This document shows, piece after piece, positions 1-8,370 of a stretch of 64,000 bases of DNA. This stretch comes from JAEVLT01 sp050496765. GTDB taxonomy: Bacteria > Bacillota > Bacilli > Bacillales > Cytobacillaceae. The notes under the pieces were generated by a model that saw only the letters and a list, made by a program, of their open reading frames with translations, was not told the origin of the DNA and made no database searches. Both the position numbers and the translations under genes were made by a program. How positions within the stretch are numbered: position 1 is the stretch's first letter; the number at the start of each line of letters is the position of its first letter. The DNA lies in the NCBI RefSeq assembly GCF_050496765.1, contig NZ_JBNWEO010000019.1, forward strand, positions 119,314 to 183,313, read 5' to 3'.

Positions 1-236
1 AACATTCAACCTTAAGGATAATGCGGTACTGAACGATTACTCCTAACCGTATAATACTTTTGCACCTAGCTTTTAACAGTAATGTTTATCACGCTGAAGC
101 CCTTTTTGATTGCCTGAAAACTACGTTTACTCGGTTCTCGGCAGGCAGGGGTTTCGCTTTTTGCAGATGATTTTAGTATGATAATACTGTTTCCGCTATA
201 AAATGAACAATATAAATGGAAGCGAGGCGAAACGTA

Positions 237-584
237 ATGAAACCGATTGAAGTAAATTCTGTCCAAGAAGCCATTAACCGCTTTGCTGATAAAGATGTGT
301 ATGTACACCTTGAAACGACGAACGGGGCTTATGCCTCTCATCATGATGAAACGTTCTTTTCAGCAGGTGCTTATATCCGAAATGCCCTGATTCGGTTTGA
401 ACGGGGAAAAATAACCGGAAGCGGACCGTATCGGGTCGGTCTGAAAACCGGAATTGGCTGGGTTTATGCAGAAGGCCTGACCCATTTTGAAGTGGATGAA
501 GAAAATCGGCTTCTTTTGGCTGGTCACGATTTTAACGGCAAGCTTGCCGTGGCGCTTGAAATCAGTCATACACCGTTTGAATGA
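237..584 (+). CDS. yojF: YojF family protein (DUF1806)
   Basis: Soluble 115-residue protein that matches the DUF1806/YojF family by recall; its biochemical role is not established. I place the start at the ATG at 237 because a purine-rich GAAGCGAGGCG lies just upstream; an in-frame ATG at 216 would put that element inside the gene. There is no signal peptide or membrane segment. The gene lies 75 bp upstream of a bacillithiol deacetylase (bshB2), the same pairing as yojF-yojG in B. subtilis, so a link to bacillithiol metabolism is likely but inferred only from context. Confidence 0.85.
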   Translation: MKPIEVNSVQEAINRFADKDVYVHLETTNGAYASHHDETFFSAGAYIRNALIRFERGKITGSGPYRVGLKTGIGWVYAEGLTHFEVDEENRLLLAGHDFNGKLAVALEISHTPFE

Positions 585-659
585 CGGTTGCCGCAAAGGC
601 TCATGTGCAGACATTGATAAAGCTCAAATGGAAAAAAATACTTTCGAGGAGAGGTATTC

Positions 660-1325
660 ATGGAAAAAGAATCTCATGTTTTAGTTGTGTTCCCTCATCC
701 GGATGATGAAGCATTTGGTGTTTCCGGAACGATTGCATCCCATATCGAAAACGGAACGCCAGTGACTTATGCCTGCCTCACATTGGGTGAAATGGGGCGC
801 AACATGGGAAATCCCCCGTTTACAAATCGGGAAAATCTCCCGAAAATTCGCAAGGAAGAATTAAAACAAGCAGCACAGGCGCTTGGAATTCAGGATTTGC
901 GCATGCTTGGTTTTCGTGACAAAACGATCGAATTTGAAGATGAGGAAATGTTGGCGGATCTCATTTCTTCTCTTATTGATGAATTGCACCCCTCGCTGAT
1001 TATTACCTTTTATCCAGGTTATGCTGTCCATCCGGATCATGATGCTACCGGTGCTGCAGTTATCAGAGCGGTCAAGCGCCTGCCAGCAGAAGAACGCCCG
1101 AAATTGAATTGCGTTGCGTTTTCACGAAATTGTATTGAAGAACTTGGGAAGCCGGATATCCACAACAATATTCAGAATGTGATTGAGAAAAAGCTGGCAG
1201 CAATCAGCGCCCACCGTTCCCAGACGGAGCATATGACAAAAGACTTGCCTGAAAAGCGGAAAAACGAAGATCCGCAAATTATGGCATGGCTGAAAGATGA
1301 ACGGTTTTGGACGTATAAATTTTAA
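660..1325 (+). CDS. bshB2: Bacillithiol biosynthesis deacetylase BshB2
   Basis: PIG-L/LmbE-type zinc deacetylase of 221 residues. The family removes acetyl from GlcNAc-malate to give GlcN-malate, the second step of bacillithiol synthesis, in the cytoplasm. The metal-binding PHPDDE motif is at residues 12-17 and a second HPDHDATG motif near residue 121 supplies the third histidine ligand; both are intact. A GAGGAGAGG ribosome site precedes the ATG. BshB2 enzymes are the second-copy deacetylases in Bacillus, partly redundant with BshB1, and the yojF neighbour identifies this paralogue. It ends at a strong hairpin terminator, so yojF-bshB2 is a short operon. Confidence 0.92.
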   Translation: MEKESHVLVVFPHPDDEAFGVSGTIASHIENGTPVTYACLTLGEMGRNMGNPPFTNRENLPKIRKEELKQAAQALGIQDLRMLGFRDKTIEFEDEEMLADLISSLIDELHPSLIITFYPGYAVHPDHDATGAAVIRAVKRLPAEERPKLNCVAFSRNCIEELGKPDIHNNIQNVIEKKLAAISAHRSQTEHMTKDLPEKRKNEDPQIMAWLKDERFWTYKF

Positions 1326-1366
1326 AAGGGTGTTCCAAAAGCATTGCTTTTGGGTACCCTTTTTTC
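1324..1366 (+). terminator. Rho-independent terminator after bshB2
   Basis: AAAAGGGT and ACCCTTTT arms flank an inner CAAAAGC/GCTTTTG stem, followed by a T run. It starts at the bshB2 stop codon. Confidence 0.85.
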
Positions 1367-1388
1367 TTTTACTTTTAAAAAATAGCCA

Positions 1389-1436
1389 TTGACCTTTGCA
1401 AATTATCAACTATAATTGGGAGTGAGTAATCACTCA
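1389..1436 (+). promoter_or_regulatory. Promoter with overlapping TetR-type palindromic operator
   Basis: TTGACC (1389-1394) and a perfect TATAAT (1411-1416) are 16 bp apart. A palindrome TGAGT-AATC-ACTCA (1423-1436) sits over the expected transcription start. This geometry suits a TetR-family repressor, and a TetR gene lies just downstream of the ABC genes this promoter drives (3858-4508). The pairing of regulator and site is inference. Confidence 0.75.
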
Positions 1437-1461
1437 TTTTTTAGTAATGGGAGGCTTTTGA

Positions 1462-2184
1462 ATGGTACCTTCAATTGTGGTGGACCAAGTCAGCAAACGT
1501 TTTGGCAAAAAAGAAGTATTGCAGAATGTGAGTTTAAAAGTACAGCCCGGGGAAATTTTTGGCCTCATCGGGCCATCCGGCTCTGGAAAAACAACGCTTG
1601 TCAAACTGATTGTCGGAATGGATCAGCCGTCCGCAGGGGAGGTCCTTGTCAAGGATACCCGGATTCCGAATTTGTCGATTCTGCAAAAAATCGGCTATAT
1701 GGCCCAAGCCGATGCCCTTTACACCGATCTAACCGGAAAAGAAAATCTCTCCTTTTTCGCATCATTGTTTCAATTAAAAAAAGCAGAGCAAGTGGAACGA
1801 ATTGCTTACGCTGCCGAATTGGTGAACCTATCCGGAGAATTAAAGAAGAAGGTTCAAGCCTATTCCGGCGGCATGAAGCGTAGGCTCTCACTTGCAGTCG
1901 CCGTTATTCAGAATCCAGATATCCTTATTTTGGATGAACCAACCGTCGGAATTGATCCGGAATTAAGACAGTCGATTTGGGCAGAACTTTATCGCTTGAA
2001 AGAAGCCGGCAAAACGATTTTGGTTACAACCCATGTAATGGATGAAGCGGAAAAATGCGACAGGCTGGGAATGATCCGCGACGGCAGACTGATCACAAGC
2101 GGTTCCCCTGCCGAATTGAAAGCCCAATATGGCATCGATAGCTTGGAAGAAGTATTTTTAAAAGCAGGGGGTACGGGCAGATGA
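1462..2184 (+). CDS. ABC transporter ATP-binding protein (drug/ABC-2 export type)
   Basis: Cytoplasmic ATPase of 240 residues that powers the membrane protein encoded next. Walker A GPSGSGKT is at about residues 37-44, the signature YSGGMKRR near 134, and Walker B LILDEPT near 155 followed by GIDP. The family resembles DrrA/CcmA-type export ATPases. GGGAGG precedes the ATG at good spacing. Its stop overlaps the permease start by 4 bases (ATGA), so the two are translationally coupled. The promoter carries a TetR-like operator. The substrate is unknown; drug or lipid efflux is the usual role for this arrangement. Confidence 0.88.
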   Translation: MVPSIVVDQVSKRFGKKEVLQNVSLKVQPGEIFGLIGPSGSGKTTLVKLIVGMDQPSAGEVLVKDTRIPNLSILQKIGYMAQADALYTDLTGKENLSFFASLFQLKKAEQVERIAYAAELVNLSGELKKKVQAYSGGMKRRLSLAVAVIQNPDILILDEPTVGIDPELRQSIWAELYRLKEAGKTILVTTHVMDEAEKCDRLGMIRDGRLITSGSPAELKAQYGIDSLEEVFLKAGGTGR

Positions 2185-3287
2185 GAATTCTTGCGCTAAT
2201 CAAGCGAATTTTTCAGCAGATTTTAAGGGACAAACGCACACTTGCGCTGATGATGGTTGCCCCGTTATTTATTCTGACCCTTATGCATTTTCTGTTTAAC
2301 AGCACATCACCTGATCCTAAAATCGGCGTGATCAATGGCAGCACCGCCTTCATTCAACAATTGCAGGACAAGGCTATTCACGTAAAGCAATATGATGAGG
2401 TGAAAAACATCAAGAAGACGATCGTTGCCGACGATTTGGATGGAATCTTGAAAATCGACGGTTCCCGCTACCAATTAACCGTAAGCAACTCCGACCCCAC
2501 TGCCGCAAAAGGCCTGGAAATGAAAATTCAGCAAATCATTGCGGCAGAAACAGCGAAAACGCAAGCCGCCAATGGTGCAGCCTTTATGGAGAAAGTTCAA
2601 AAGGCAGTTCCTGCCCTGCCTGCCAAAATGGAACAGATTCAGCCGCCTAAAGTGGAGACAGCCTATGTATACGGCAATAAAGACACGACCTTCTTCGACA
2701 TATTGGGACCGATTTTAGTTGGCTTTTTTGTTTTCTTTTTTGTTTTTCTGATCTCTGGAATTGCTTTATTGCGCGAACGGACAACAGGTACGCTTGATCG
2801 CTTATTGGCGACCCCGGTTCAGCGGCGCGATATTGTTTTTGGCTACTTGTCCGGCTATGGATTGTTTGCGATCATCCAGACAGTGATCGTCGTCTTCTAT
2901 GCCGTAAAAGTTTTAGGGATTGTCCTTGCCGGTTCGTTATGGAATGTGATTTTAATTAATTTAATTTTGGCCCTTGTTGCGCTTTCGCTTGGAATTTTGC
3001 TGTCGGCTTTTGCGAATTCAGAATTCCAAATGATGCAGTTTATTCCCATTGTCGTCATTCCGCAAGTATTTTTTGCCGGCATTTTACCGGTTGACGGCAT
3101 GCCAAACTGGCTTCAAGTCATTGCAAAATTCATGCCAATGTACTACGGAGGCGATGCGCTGAAAGCGATCATGTATAATGGACTCGGGCTCGGCGATATT
3201 CGCAGTGACATTTTGATTCTTCTCGGTTTCGCAGTCTTCTTCATTGTCCTGAATGTATTTGCTTTGAAAAAATACCGGAAAATTTAA
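2181..3287 (+). CDS. ABC-2 type transporter permease
   Basis: Membrane subunit of 368 residues partnering the preceding ATPase. It has one N-terminal membrane segment (about residues 20-40), a large extracytoplasmic loop (about 41-170), then a cluster of five membrane segments, the layout of ABC-2 (DrrB/YhgE-like) permeases. The ALLRERTTGTLDRLLATPV stretch is the characteristic coupling region of the family. Expression is probably controlled with the ATPase by the TetR-like operator upstream. The gene is followed directly by a 21-bp tandem array rather than by a clear terminator. Confidence 0.87.
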   Translation: MRILALIKRIFQQILRDKRTLALMMVAPLFILTLMHFLFNSTSPDPKIGVINGSTAFIQQLQDKAIHVKQYDEVKNIKKTIVADDLDGILKIDGSRYQLTVSNSDPTAAKGLEMKIQQIIAAETAKTQAANGAAFMEKVQKAVPALPAKMEQIQPPKVETAYVYGNKDTTFFDILGPILVGFFVFFFVFLISGIALLRERTTGTLDRLLATPVQRRDIVFGYLSGYGLFAIIQTVIVVFYAVKVLGIVLAGSLWNVILINLILALVALSLGILLSAFANSEFQMMQFIPIVVIPQVFFAGILPVDGMPNWLQVIAKFMPMYYGGDALKAIMYNGLGLGDIRSDILILLGFAVFFIVLNVFALKKYRKI

Positions 3288-3300
3288 GCCGGGAGGAGAA

Positions 3301-3782
3301 GTTGTTGAATTCATGCGGAAAGTTGTAGAATGAAGCTGGAAAGACGTCGAATCCGATTGGGATCATGTTGAATCCCTTGTTAGTTGCGTCGAATCCGATC
3401 GGGATCGCGTCGAATTCCTCGTTAGTTGCGTCGAATCTGATTGGGATCGCGTCGAATCCACTTGCAATTGCGTCGAATTCCTCGTGAATCGCGTCGAATC
3501 CACTTGCGATTGCGTCGAATTCCTCGTTAGTTGCGTCGAATCCACTTGCAATTGCGTCGAATTCCTCGTGAATCGCGTCGAATCCACTTGCGATTGCGTC
3601 AAATTCCTCGTAAAACGCGTCGAATCCACTCGCGATTGCGTCGAATTCTTCGTGAAATGCGTCAAATCCACTTGCGATTGCGTCGAATCCACTTGCGATT
3701 GCGTCGAATTCCTCGTAAATCGCGTCGAATCACTCGCGATTGCGTCGAATCGCACCAAAAAGTGGTCGAATTCACTTGTAAA
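3301..3782. repeat. 21-bp tandem array A (GTCGAAT anchor, about 23 units)
   Basis: Consecutive 21-bp units share the core GCGTCGAAT; units 5-21 alternate loosely between a CCACTTGCGAT tail and a TCCTCGT tail. I count 23 units, 22 of 21 bp and one of 20 bp, with the outer units the most diverged. Because 21 is divisible by three, several reading frames stay open on both strands, producing meaningless repetitive ORFs without ribosome sites. The array fills the gap between the ABC permease and the TetR gene. Function unknown. Confidence 0.95.
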
Positions 3783-3857
3783 GCCAATTCGGCCCGCTCT
3801 AGGAGTGACCGAAAGTGGCTTGATCATCAATTAGTTAATAAAAGGTGATGAAAATCC

Positions 3858-4508
3858 ATGTCAGCAAGAAATTTTATTGAATTGGCCATTAGCCAAGCAA
3901 AGAATAAACAAGAAATGACAGAAAAACAACAGCGTGTCTTTGAAGCAGCCATCTCCTTATTTGCCGAAAAAGGCTATGCTTCCACGTCAACGAGTGAAAT
4001 TGCCAAAGCCGCCGGGGTTGCTGAAGGGACCATTTTCCGCCATTTTGGCTCAAAAGAAAATTTATTGTTCTCTGTCATTCTGCCATTTATCATTGAGTCG
4101 ATTCCGATTGTCGCAGATGAGTTTATTCAAGATGTCTTCACCAAATCCTATCCCAGCTTCGAAAGTTTCCTGACAGCTTTAATTGAAAACCGGCTGCACT
4201 TTGTCAAAGAGAATCAGGAAATTTTTAAAATATTGGTTGTTGAACTGCTGCAGCGTGACGACTTGCGGATGCAACTAATCGCTTTTTTTCAAAAAGCCCC
4301 ATCCCAGCACATCAATCGGATTCTGGATGGTTTTAAACAGCGTGGTGAATTAATCGACCTGCCCAATTTTACATTGATCCGATCCATGCTTACGCAAATC
4401 TTTGGCTATTTCATGATCCGTTTTACCATCCTGCCGAACCGGAAATGGGACGATGCAACAGAGGTAAAGCGGCTCGTTCAACTCATTCTTCACGGCGTCG
4501 GGGCGTAA
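3858..4508 (+). CDS. TetR/AcrR family transcriptional regulator
   Basis: One-component repressor of 216 residues. The N-terminal helix-turn-helix runs from about residue 20 to 66 and contains the typical FAEKGYASTSTSEIAKAAG and GTIFRHFGSKENL segments; the remaining helices form the ligand and dimer domain. AAAGGTGATG precedes the ATG. It follows the ABC exporter genes and a 21-bp array, and probably represses the exporter through the TGAGT-AATC-ACTCA site at 1423-1436. No similar palindrome was found directly upstream of its own start, so autoregulation is not evident. The inducer is unknown. Confidence 0.9.
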   Translation: MSARNFIELAISQAKNKQEMTEKQQRVFEAAISLFAEKGYASTSTSEIAKAAGVAEGTIFRHFGSKENLLFSVILPFIIESIPIVADEFIQDVFTKSYPSFESFLTALIENRLHFVKENQEIFKILVVELLQRDDLRMQLIAFFQKAPSQHINRILDGFKQRGELIDLPNFTLIRSMLTQIFGYFMIRFTILPNRKWDDATEVKRLVQLILHGVGA

Positions 4509-4614
4509 AAGATCGAAAAGATACACTAACGCTGTCGAAATTGCAGTATTCTTTATGACTGTTCGATCAACGATCCGCGAAAAACATACGCTATGTACTA
4601 TTCGATAGATATAT

Positions 4615-4654
4615 AAGGCCGATTTTCCCTATTTTTAGGAACTTTCGGCTTTTT
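4615..4654 (+). terminator. Probable terminator after tetR
   Basis: An outer AAGGCCGA/TCGGCTTT stem with an inner CCTA-TTTT-TAGG hairpin, then a short T run. The internal mismatches make it moderate rather than strong. Confidence 0.5.
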
Positions 4655-4680
4655 AGAAATAACCATACTATATATGTTCG

Positions 4681-5703
4681 TCAATTATTAATATAAATTT
4701 TGATAATCACTTCATTTTCAGTATGGAAAACTTGTTTAATTTCATTCGTTTTAAAATTAAAGTATTTAACTGACGATGAAGAGCCTATTGGGTTATCATC
4801 AGCAATAAAATAATAACCATTGTTTTTTTGGTCATATATTGGGTTACGAATATTGAAAATTTGTTTTGAATCTTGAAGTAATGGTTTTAAACTATGCCTA
4901 TCTATCGAGTATTTAGCTACGATCGAAGGTTTATTTGGTTCAATTCCATCTTTATAGTTGATTAAAATTGTCTTTCCATTATCAGATAATGCGGCACTTC
5001 GTACAAATTTTTTTAACACTAATACTTCTTTTTCCAAATTTCCATCCTCAGTATATAGAGATATTTTGTATACAGGTGGTATAGGTGCCGTTTTAGTTTT
5101 ATTCGCCTTATCAATATTTTCGAATTCTTCTTTTATTGATTTAGTTACTGCTAATATTTTATTTGCTTTAGCATTATAGTCAAACCATACTACGGATGTA
5201 TCCGAATCATGTGGATTCCAAACTTCATACTTTGACGTAAGCAAATTATAAGTTGCAATATGAAAATTACGATCAGTATTTCCAACCAACGCTCTTATAT
5301 ATATCAATTGTTTTGATCTATTCAATGATAAAAAATCAATAAAATTTAAGTCTTTTGTCAGTTGTTTAGTTTGATTATTGTTAAGATCTTTTTCAAATAG
5401 TTGGGTGCTCTTATTTTCGATTGATTTAGAAAAATAAATCCTGTTATTCTTTTCGGAATAAGCAGAAGTGGGATATGCCTCCTGAACAGGCCTTTTTAAT
5501 AACAATTTCTTTTCCTTCGTATTTGCATCTATTTTTATTTTATATAAAAAATGATTCAGGTTGTCCGCAGTATCAATGTATAAATTTTTCACTTTTGTTA
5601 GATTGTGGTCTAATGAAAGGACTTTAACCTTATTAAAAGTAGTCACTGCAATAATTAATGCTATAGCAACTATCAATGAAAATATTATAAATTTTTTCCT
5701 CAT
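4681..5703 (-). CDS. Membrane-anchored protein of unknown function, probable beta-propeller ectodomain
   Basis: I do not recognise this 340-residue protein. A short basic start and a hydrophobic segment (about residues 4-22) anchor it, leaving an extracytoplasmic domain. That domain repeats a pattern of short strands with aromatic and NNRIYFSKS/KQLIYIRA-like blades, reminiscent of TolB-type or WD40-like propellers; this fold assignment is inference. AGAGGTGT lies 5 bases before the ATG. Base composition and lysine/asparagine content are clearly more AT-rich than the flanking genes, suggesting horizontal acquisition together with the small exported protein upstream at 5778-6157. Confidence 0.7.
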   Translation of the reverse strand: MRKKFIIFSLIVAIALIIAVTTFNKVKVLSLDHNLTKVKNLYIDTADNLNHFLYKIKIDANTKEKKLLLKRPVQEAYPTSAYSEKNNRIYFSKSIENKSTQLFEKDLNNNQTKQLTKDLNFIDFLSLNRSKQLIYIRALVGNTDRNFHIATYNLLTSKYEVWNPHDSDTSVVWFDYNAKANKILAVTKSIKEEFENIDKANKTKTAPIPPVYKISLYTEDGNLEKEVLVLKKFVRSAALSDNGKTILINYKDGIEPNKPSIVAKYSIDRHSLKPLLQDSKQIFNIRNPIYDQKNNGYYFIADDNPIGSSSSVKYFNFKTNEIKQVFHTENEVIIKIYINN

Positions 5704-5777
5704 AGATACACCTCTATATTAATAGACCTCATCCTTACAATGTAAAGATGAGGCACTTAAAATGATACTTACATTAA

Positions 5778-6157
5778 TTAGTAACTTATTCTTCCATTGG
5801 GGATATATCCTAATGTAATACTTCCGCCCAAGTCATATTGGAATGCTGACCTTTGAACATCTAATATTACAGGATCATTAAATCCACCCCAATCCCATTT
5901 ATAGAGAGTGACAAATTTTAGTTTATCTTCATTAGAAGTATAAATTGGTGTTCCTTTAGTAATATATTTATAGAGAAATCCAACTGCACAATCATACCGT
6001 GTAAGTATTTTTTGATCTGCACCTAATTTACCTTCTCCATCATAAAAACTAATCTTCCCTCTTCTAACTGTTGCCGCATCTGATTCTTTTATTCCAACAG
6101 AGACAGCAACTAATGAAAACACCATAGCTAAAGCAATTAATCTCTTTAAAAAATCAT
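5778..6157 (-). pseudogene. Small exported protein with a frame-broken start
   Basis: The open frame from the ATG at 6125 gives 115 residues (MVFSLVAVSVG...), lacking the basic residues expected before a signal-peptide core. A better start lies at ATG 6157, behind AGGGAGTGG, but its frame hits TAA after three codons. Adding one T to the T6 run (A6 at 6148-6153 on the plus strand) restores MIFLKRLIALAMVFSLV, a proper signal peptide ending near the ESDA-A site. The mature part is unrecognised: a KISFYDGEGK region and several aromatic strands. Either a sequencing slip, phase variation or a pseudogene; the rest of the frame is intact. Confidence 0.6.
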
Positions 6158-6481
6158 CCCTTCCACTCCCTTTGAAAATAGTTTCTGTAACAAATTGAAT
6201 AATTATATATAAAATACCATAATCCTCCTGTGTTATAAAAAAAGTATAAACTAAAATATTTTGTCTTTTTTAACTATTTGTACGTGTTCAAAGAGTCTAT
6301 ATTCTCTATGTGTTCATAATAAACTCTATATCGGACGGAATGGTCGTACAAATGGTGACCTCATCGCTAAATTTGTGGACGAATGAACAATTCCTTTGTA
6401 GCACACAAATCAAAATAAAGGGTATCATTCCCCAACCAGATGTATAATTGAGTATATACACGAAAAACGGGGAGTGTTACA
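6158..6481. other. AT-rich intergenic region upstream of mazEF
   Basis: No coding region seen. TATAAT at 6443-6448 is a good -10 for mazEF, without a clear -35. The remainder is AT-rich sequence without recognised repeats. Confidence 0.5.
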
Positions 6482-6523
6482 ATGGAAGCAAAGAAAAAAA
6501 GGAATGAAAAAGAGGTGGAACGA

Positions 6524-6778
6524 ATGCCAATAGCTACAACGATCCAAAAATGGGGGAATAGTCTTGCAGTAAGAATTCCCAAAGAGATCGCAGAAAGAGT
6601 CAGAATGCAGCAAGGCTCTGAAATAGAAATCCGAGTTTCTGCTAATGACGAGGCTATTACATTAACCCCCAAAAAACAACAAAAAAAATATTCATTGGAT
6701 GAACTCTTGGCAAAATGCAAACCGGAATATCGCCACAAGGAAATAGATTTGGGAACAGAGGGGAATGAGCTAATCTAA
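6524..6778 (+). CDS. mazE: MazE-like antitoxin (AbrB/SpoVT fold)
   Basis: Antitoxin of 84 residues; it binds DNA as a swapped-hairpin dimer and neutralises the downstream MazF. The N-terminal IQKWGNSLAVRIPKEIAE segment is the family hallmark. The chosen ATG at 6524 has AGAGGTGG upstream and fits family start points. An in-frame ATG at 6482, also behind a strong GGGGAGTG site, would add 14 highly charged residues (MEAKKKRNEKEVER), so both forms are possible. The acidic C-terminal tail is where MazE proteins contact the toxin. The stop overlaps the mazF start by one base. Confidence 0.85.
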   Translation: MPIATTIQKWGNSLAVRIPKEIAERVRMQQGSEIEIRVSANDEAITLTPKKQQKKYSLDELLAKCKPEYRHKEIDLGTEGNELI

Positions 6779-7104
6779 TGTCAACACCGGATCAAGGCGA
6801 TCTTGTTTATGTGAATTTCAATTCGCAATCAGGACATGAACAAGCAGGAAATCGTCCTGGGATTGTTTTATCGCCAAAAGAATTTAATGAAATAACAGGG
6901 TTTGCAGCCGTATGTCCCATTACAAATACGATTAGAGGATGGGGATTTGAAGTCATGCTCCCTGAGGGCTTGGCTTTTCAAGGCGTCATCTTAACGGATC
7001 AAGTGAAAAGCCTGGATTGGAAAGCTCAAAATCTCAAAATAAAAGGACAAGTACCGGAAGAAATCGTCAATGATTGTCTAGCAAAAATACATACTTTTTT
7101 ATAA
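6778..7104 (+). CDS. mazF: MazF/PemK family mRNA interferase toxin
   Basis: Ribosome-independent endoribonuclease of 108 residues. Family landmarks are present: GDLVYVNF at the N-terminus, the NRPGIVLS segment with the conserved arginine, PITN near the middle, and GVILTDQVKSLD toward the C-terminus. It is coupled to the antitoxin gene through TAATG. The pair is a complete type II toxin-antitoxin module; autorepression by the MazE-MazF complex is known for the family and presumed here. It closes with a strong bidirectional terminator. Confidence 0.9.
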   Translation: MSTPDQGDLVYVNFNSQSGHEQAGNRPGIVLSPKEFNEITGFAAVCPITNTIRGWGFEVMLPEGLAFQGVILTDQVKSLDWKAQNLKIKGQVPEEIVNDCLAKIHTFL

Positions 7105-7178
7105 AACACTGATACAACTTTAAGCAATTCCCCAACCGAAAAAAACCACAACCTACGGCCATGGTAAGTATGGTAAAT

Positions 7179-7205
7179 AAAAACTCGCCAGCAGGCGAGT
7201 TTTTA
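7179..7205. terminator. Bidirectional terminator between mazF and the HAD phosphatase gene
   Basis: ACTCGCC-agca-GGCGAGT is flanked by A and T runs, so it can end both convergent transcripts. Confidence 0.85.
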
Positions 7206-8060
7206 TTATTCCAATACCGCTAAAATTGCTTTGGCTACGCCGCTTTTCTCATTCGTATCCGTAACGAAATCGCAAAGGTCCTTGATCATTTGACTGGCAT
7301 TTCCCATTGCCACTGAGCGGCCGGCTTTTTCAAACATCGACACATCATTAAAATTATCACCGATCGCCATTGTTTCTTCGAGCGTTATTCCTCTTGCTTT
7401 TACAAATGCCTCCAAGGCAATGCCCTTTTGGGCCTGTTTGTGGGTAATTTCAAGGTTTTCATGACCCGAGGAACTAATAGCAAGTGTTTCAATTTGTGCC
7501 AATTCCTTTCCTGCCTTTTCTAGTTTTTCCGCATCAAAGGAAAAGGCCAGGAATTTGTATATGTTGGTGTTCTCATTCGCAAACAATTCATGAAAATCTT
7601 CCACTTGATGAATCTTTTTTACCCTTTCCTCGGCAAAATGAATCACTTCTTGATAATCTGCATCCGGATTGGCACTTACGACAATGTCAACCATCACCGA
7701 TACGGACTTTTTCGGATCGTTGGTAAATTTGCCTTTATCGGTGTAAACCTCAAAATACACATCATTTTCTTTTAAGAACATGGCGGCATCTGCCGCATCC
7801 TGCTTTACCATAGGAGTCCTCGCGACGACTTCGCCTTGCTCTGACCGGACCTCCGCACCGTTTACACAAATTACCGGGCACTGCAATCCGGCTTCTTCCA
7901 GCAAGAAATCCGCTTCATCATAAGATCGGCCGGTAGCAATGACAACCTGAATGCCTTGGGACTGCGCTTTTAAAATCGCAGCCCGATTTTCATCCGTGAT
8001 TTTTTTCGCTGTTGAATTCAAAAGAGTACCATCCATGTCTGTTGCAATACATTTAATCAT
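7206..8060 (-). CDS. Cof-type HAD-IIB family phosphatase
   Basis: Haloacid-dehalogenase hydrolase of 284 residues, cytoplasmic. HAD motif I DMDGTLLN is at residues 8-15, motif II ATGRS near 42, and motifs III/IV include GDNFNDVSMF near residue 237. A C2B-type cap domain lies between motifs II and III. Members dephosphorylate sugar phosphates and similar small molecules with broad specificity; the substrate cannot be told from sequence. AGAAGGAGAACAGC precedes the ATG. It stands alone between convergent mazF and the small ORFs at 8150-8550. Confidence 0.9.
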   Translation of the reverse strand: MIKCIATDMDGTLLNSTAKKITDENRAAILKAQSQGIQVVIATGRSYDEADFLLEEAGLQCPVICVNGAEVRSEQGEVVARTPMVKQDAADAAMFLKENDVYFEVYTDKGKFTNDPKKSVSVMVDIVVSANPDADYQEVIHFAEERVKKIHQVEDFHELFANENTNIYKFLAFSFDAEKLEKAGKELAQIETLAISSSGHENLEITHKQAQKGIALEAFVKARGITLEETMAIGDNFNDVSMFEKAGRSVAMGNASQMIKDLCDFVTDTNEKSGVAKAILAVLE

Positions 8061-8149
8061 GCTGTTCTCCTTCTCTACTTATTTCCCTTTTCCATTTTAC
8101 CATGATCTTCGACAATAGTATTGGCTTTTTGCTTTAGTCGAATGCCGCA

Positions 8150-8344
8150 TTGATGAATAAAAATCACGATAAGGATGAAACTACAAGTAGTTTCGATGAA
8201 GGGAGATATCCAAAATTGACCAAAAAATACAATAAAGGAAGTAAAAATCAAAACGCCCCGGAAGCAGGCGGTACATCCGTAAGCGGTGACAATAGTAAAG
8301 GAAATAAACGCAATAAAGACCAACACAGCAAAGACCATTCATAA
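8150..8344 (+). CDS. Small hydrophilic protein, unrecognised (doubtful)
   Basis: Reading frame of 64 residues rich in Lys, Asn, Asp, Ser and Gly, without membrane segments. It resembles the many tiny hydrophilic proteins of spore formers but I cannot name a family. No convincing ribosome site precedes the ATG, which weakens it. The opposite strand also has an open, hydrophobic frame over the same bases; I regard that as a reflection of this one. It precedes a better supported small gene at 8371. Confidence 0.4.
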   Translation: MMNKNHDKDETTSSFDEGRYPKLTKKYNKGSKNQNAPEAGGTSVSGDNSKGNKRNKDQHSKDHS

Positions 8345-8370
8345 TCCTGGATGCATAAAGGAGCTTGAAG

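Noticed and set aside
66..344. 92-residue minus-strand frame at the window start
   Set aside because: Overlaps the supported yojF gene and its leader; no family or ribosome site.
3363..3848. Long repetitive open frames on both strands through array A
   Set aside because: They follow from a 21-bp unit free of stop codons; no ribosome site and the same in several frames.
8075..8338. 87-residue hydrophobic protein on the minus strand
   Set aside because: It mirrors the hydrophilic plus-strand frame, has no clear ribosome site and ends against the phosphatase gene's leader.
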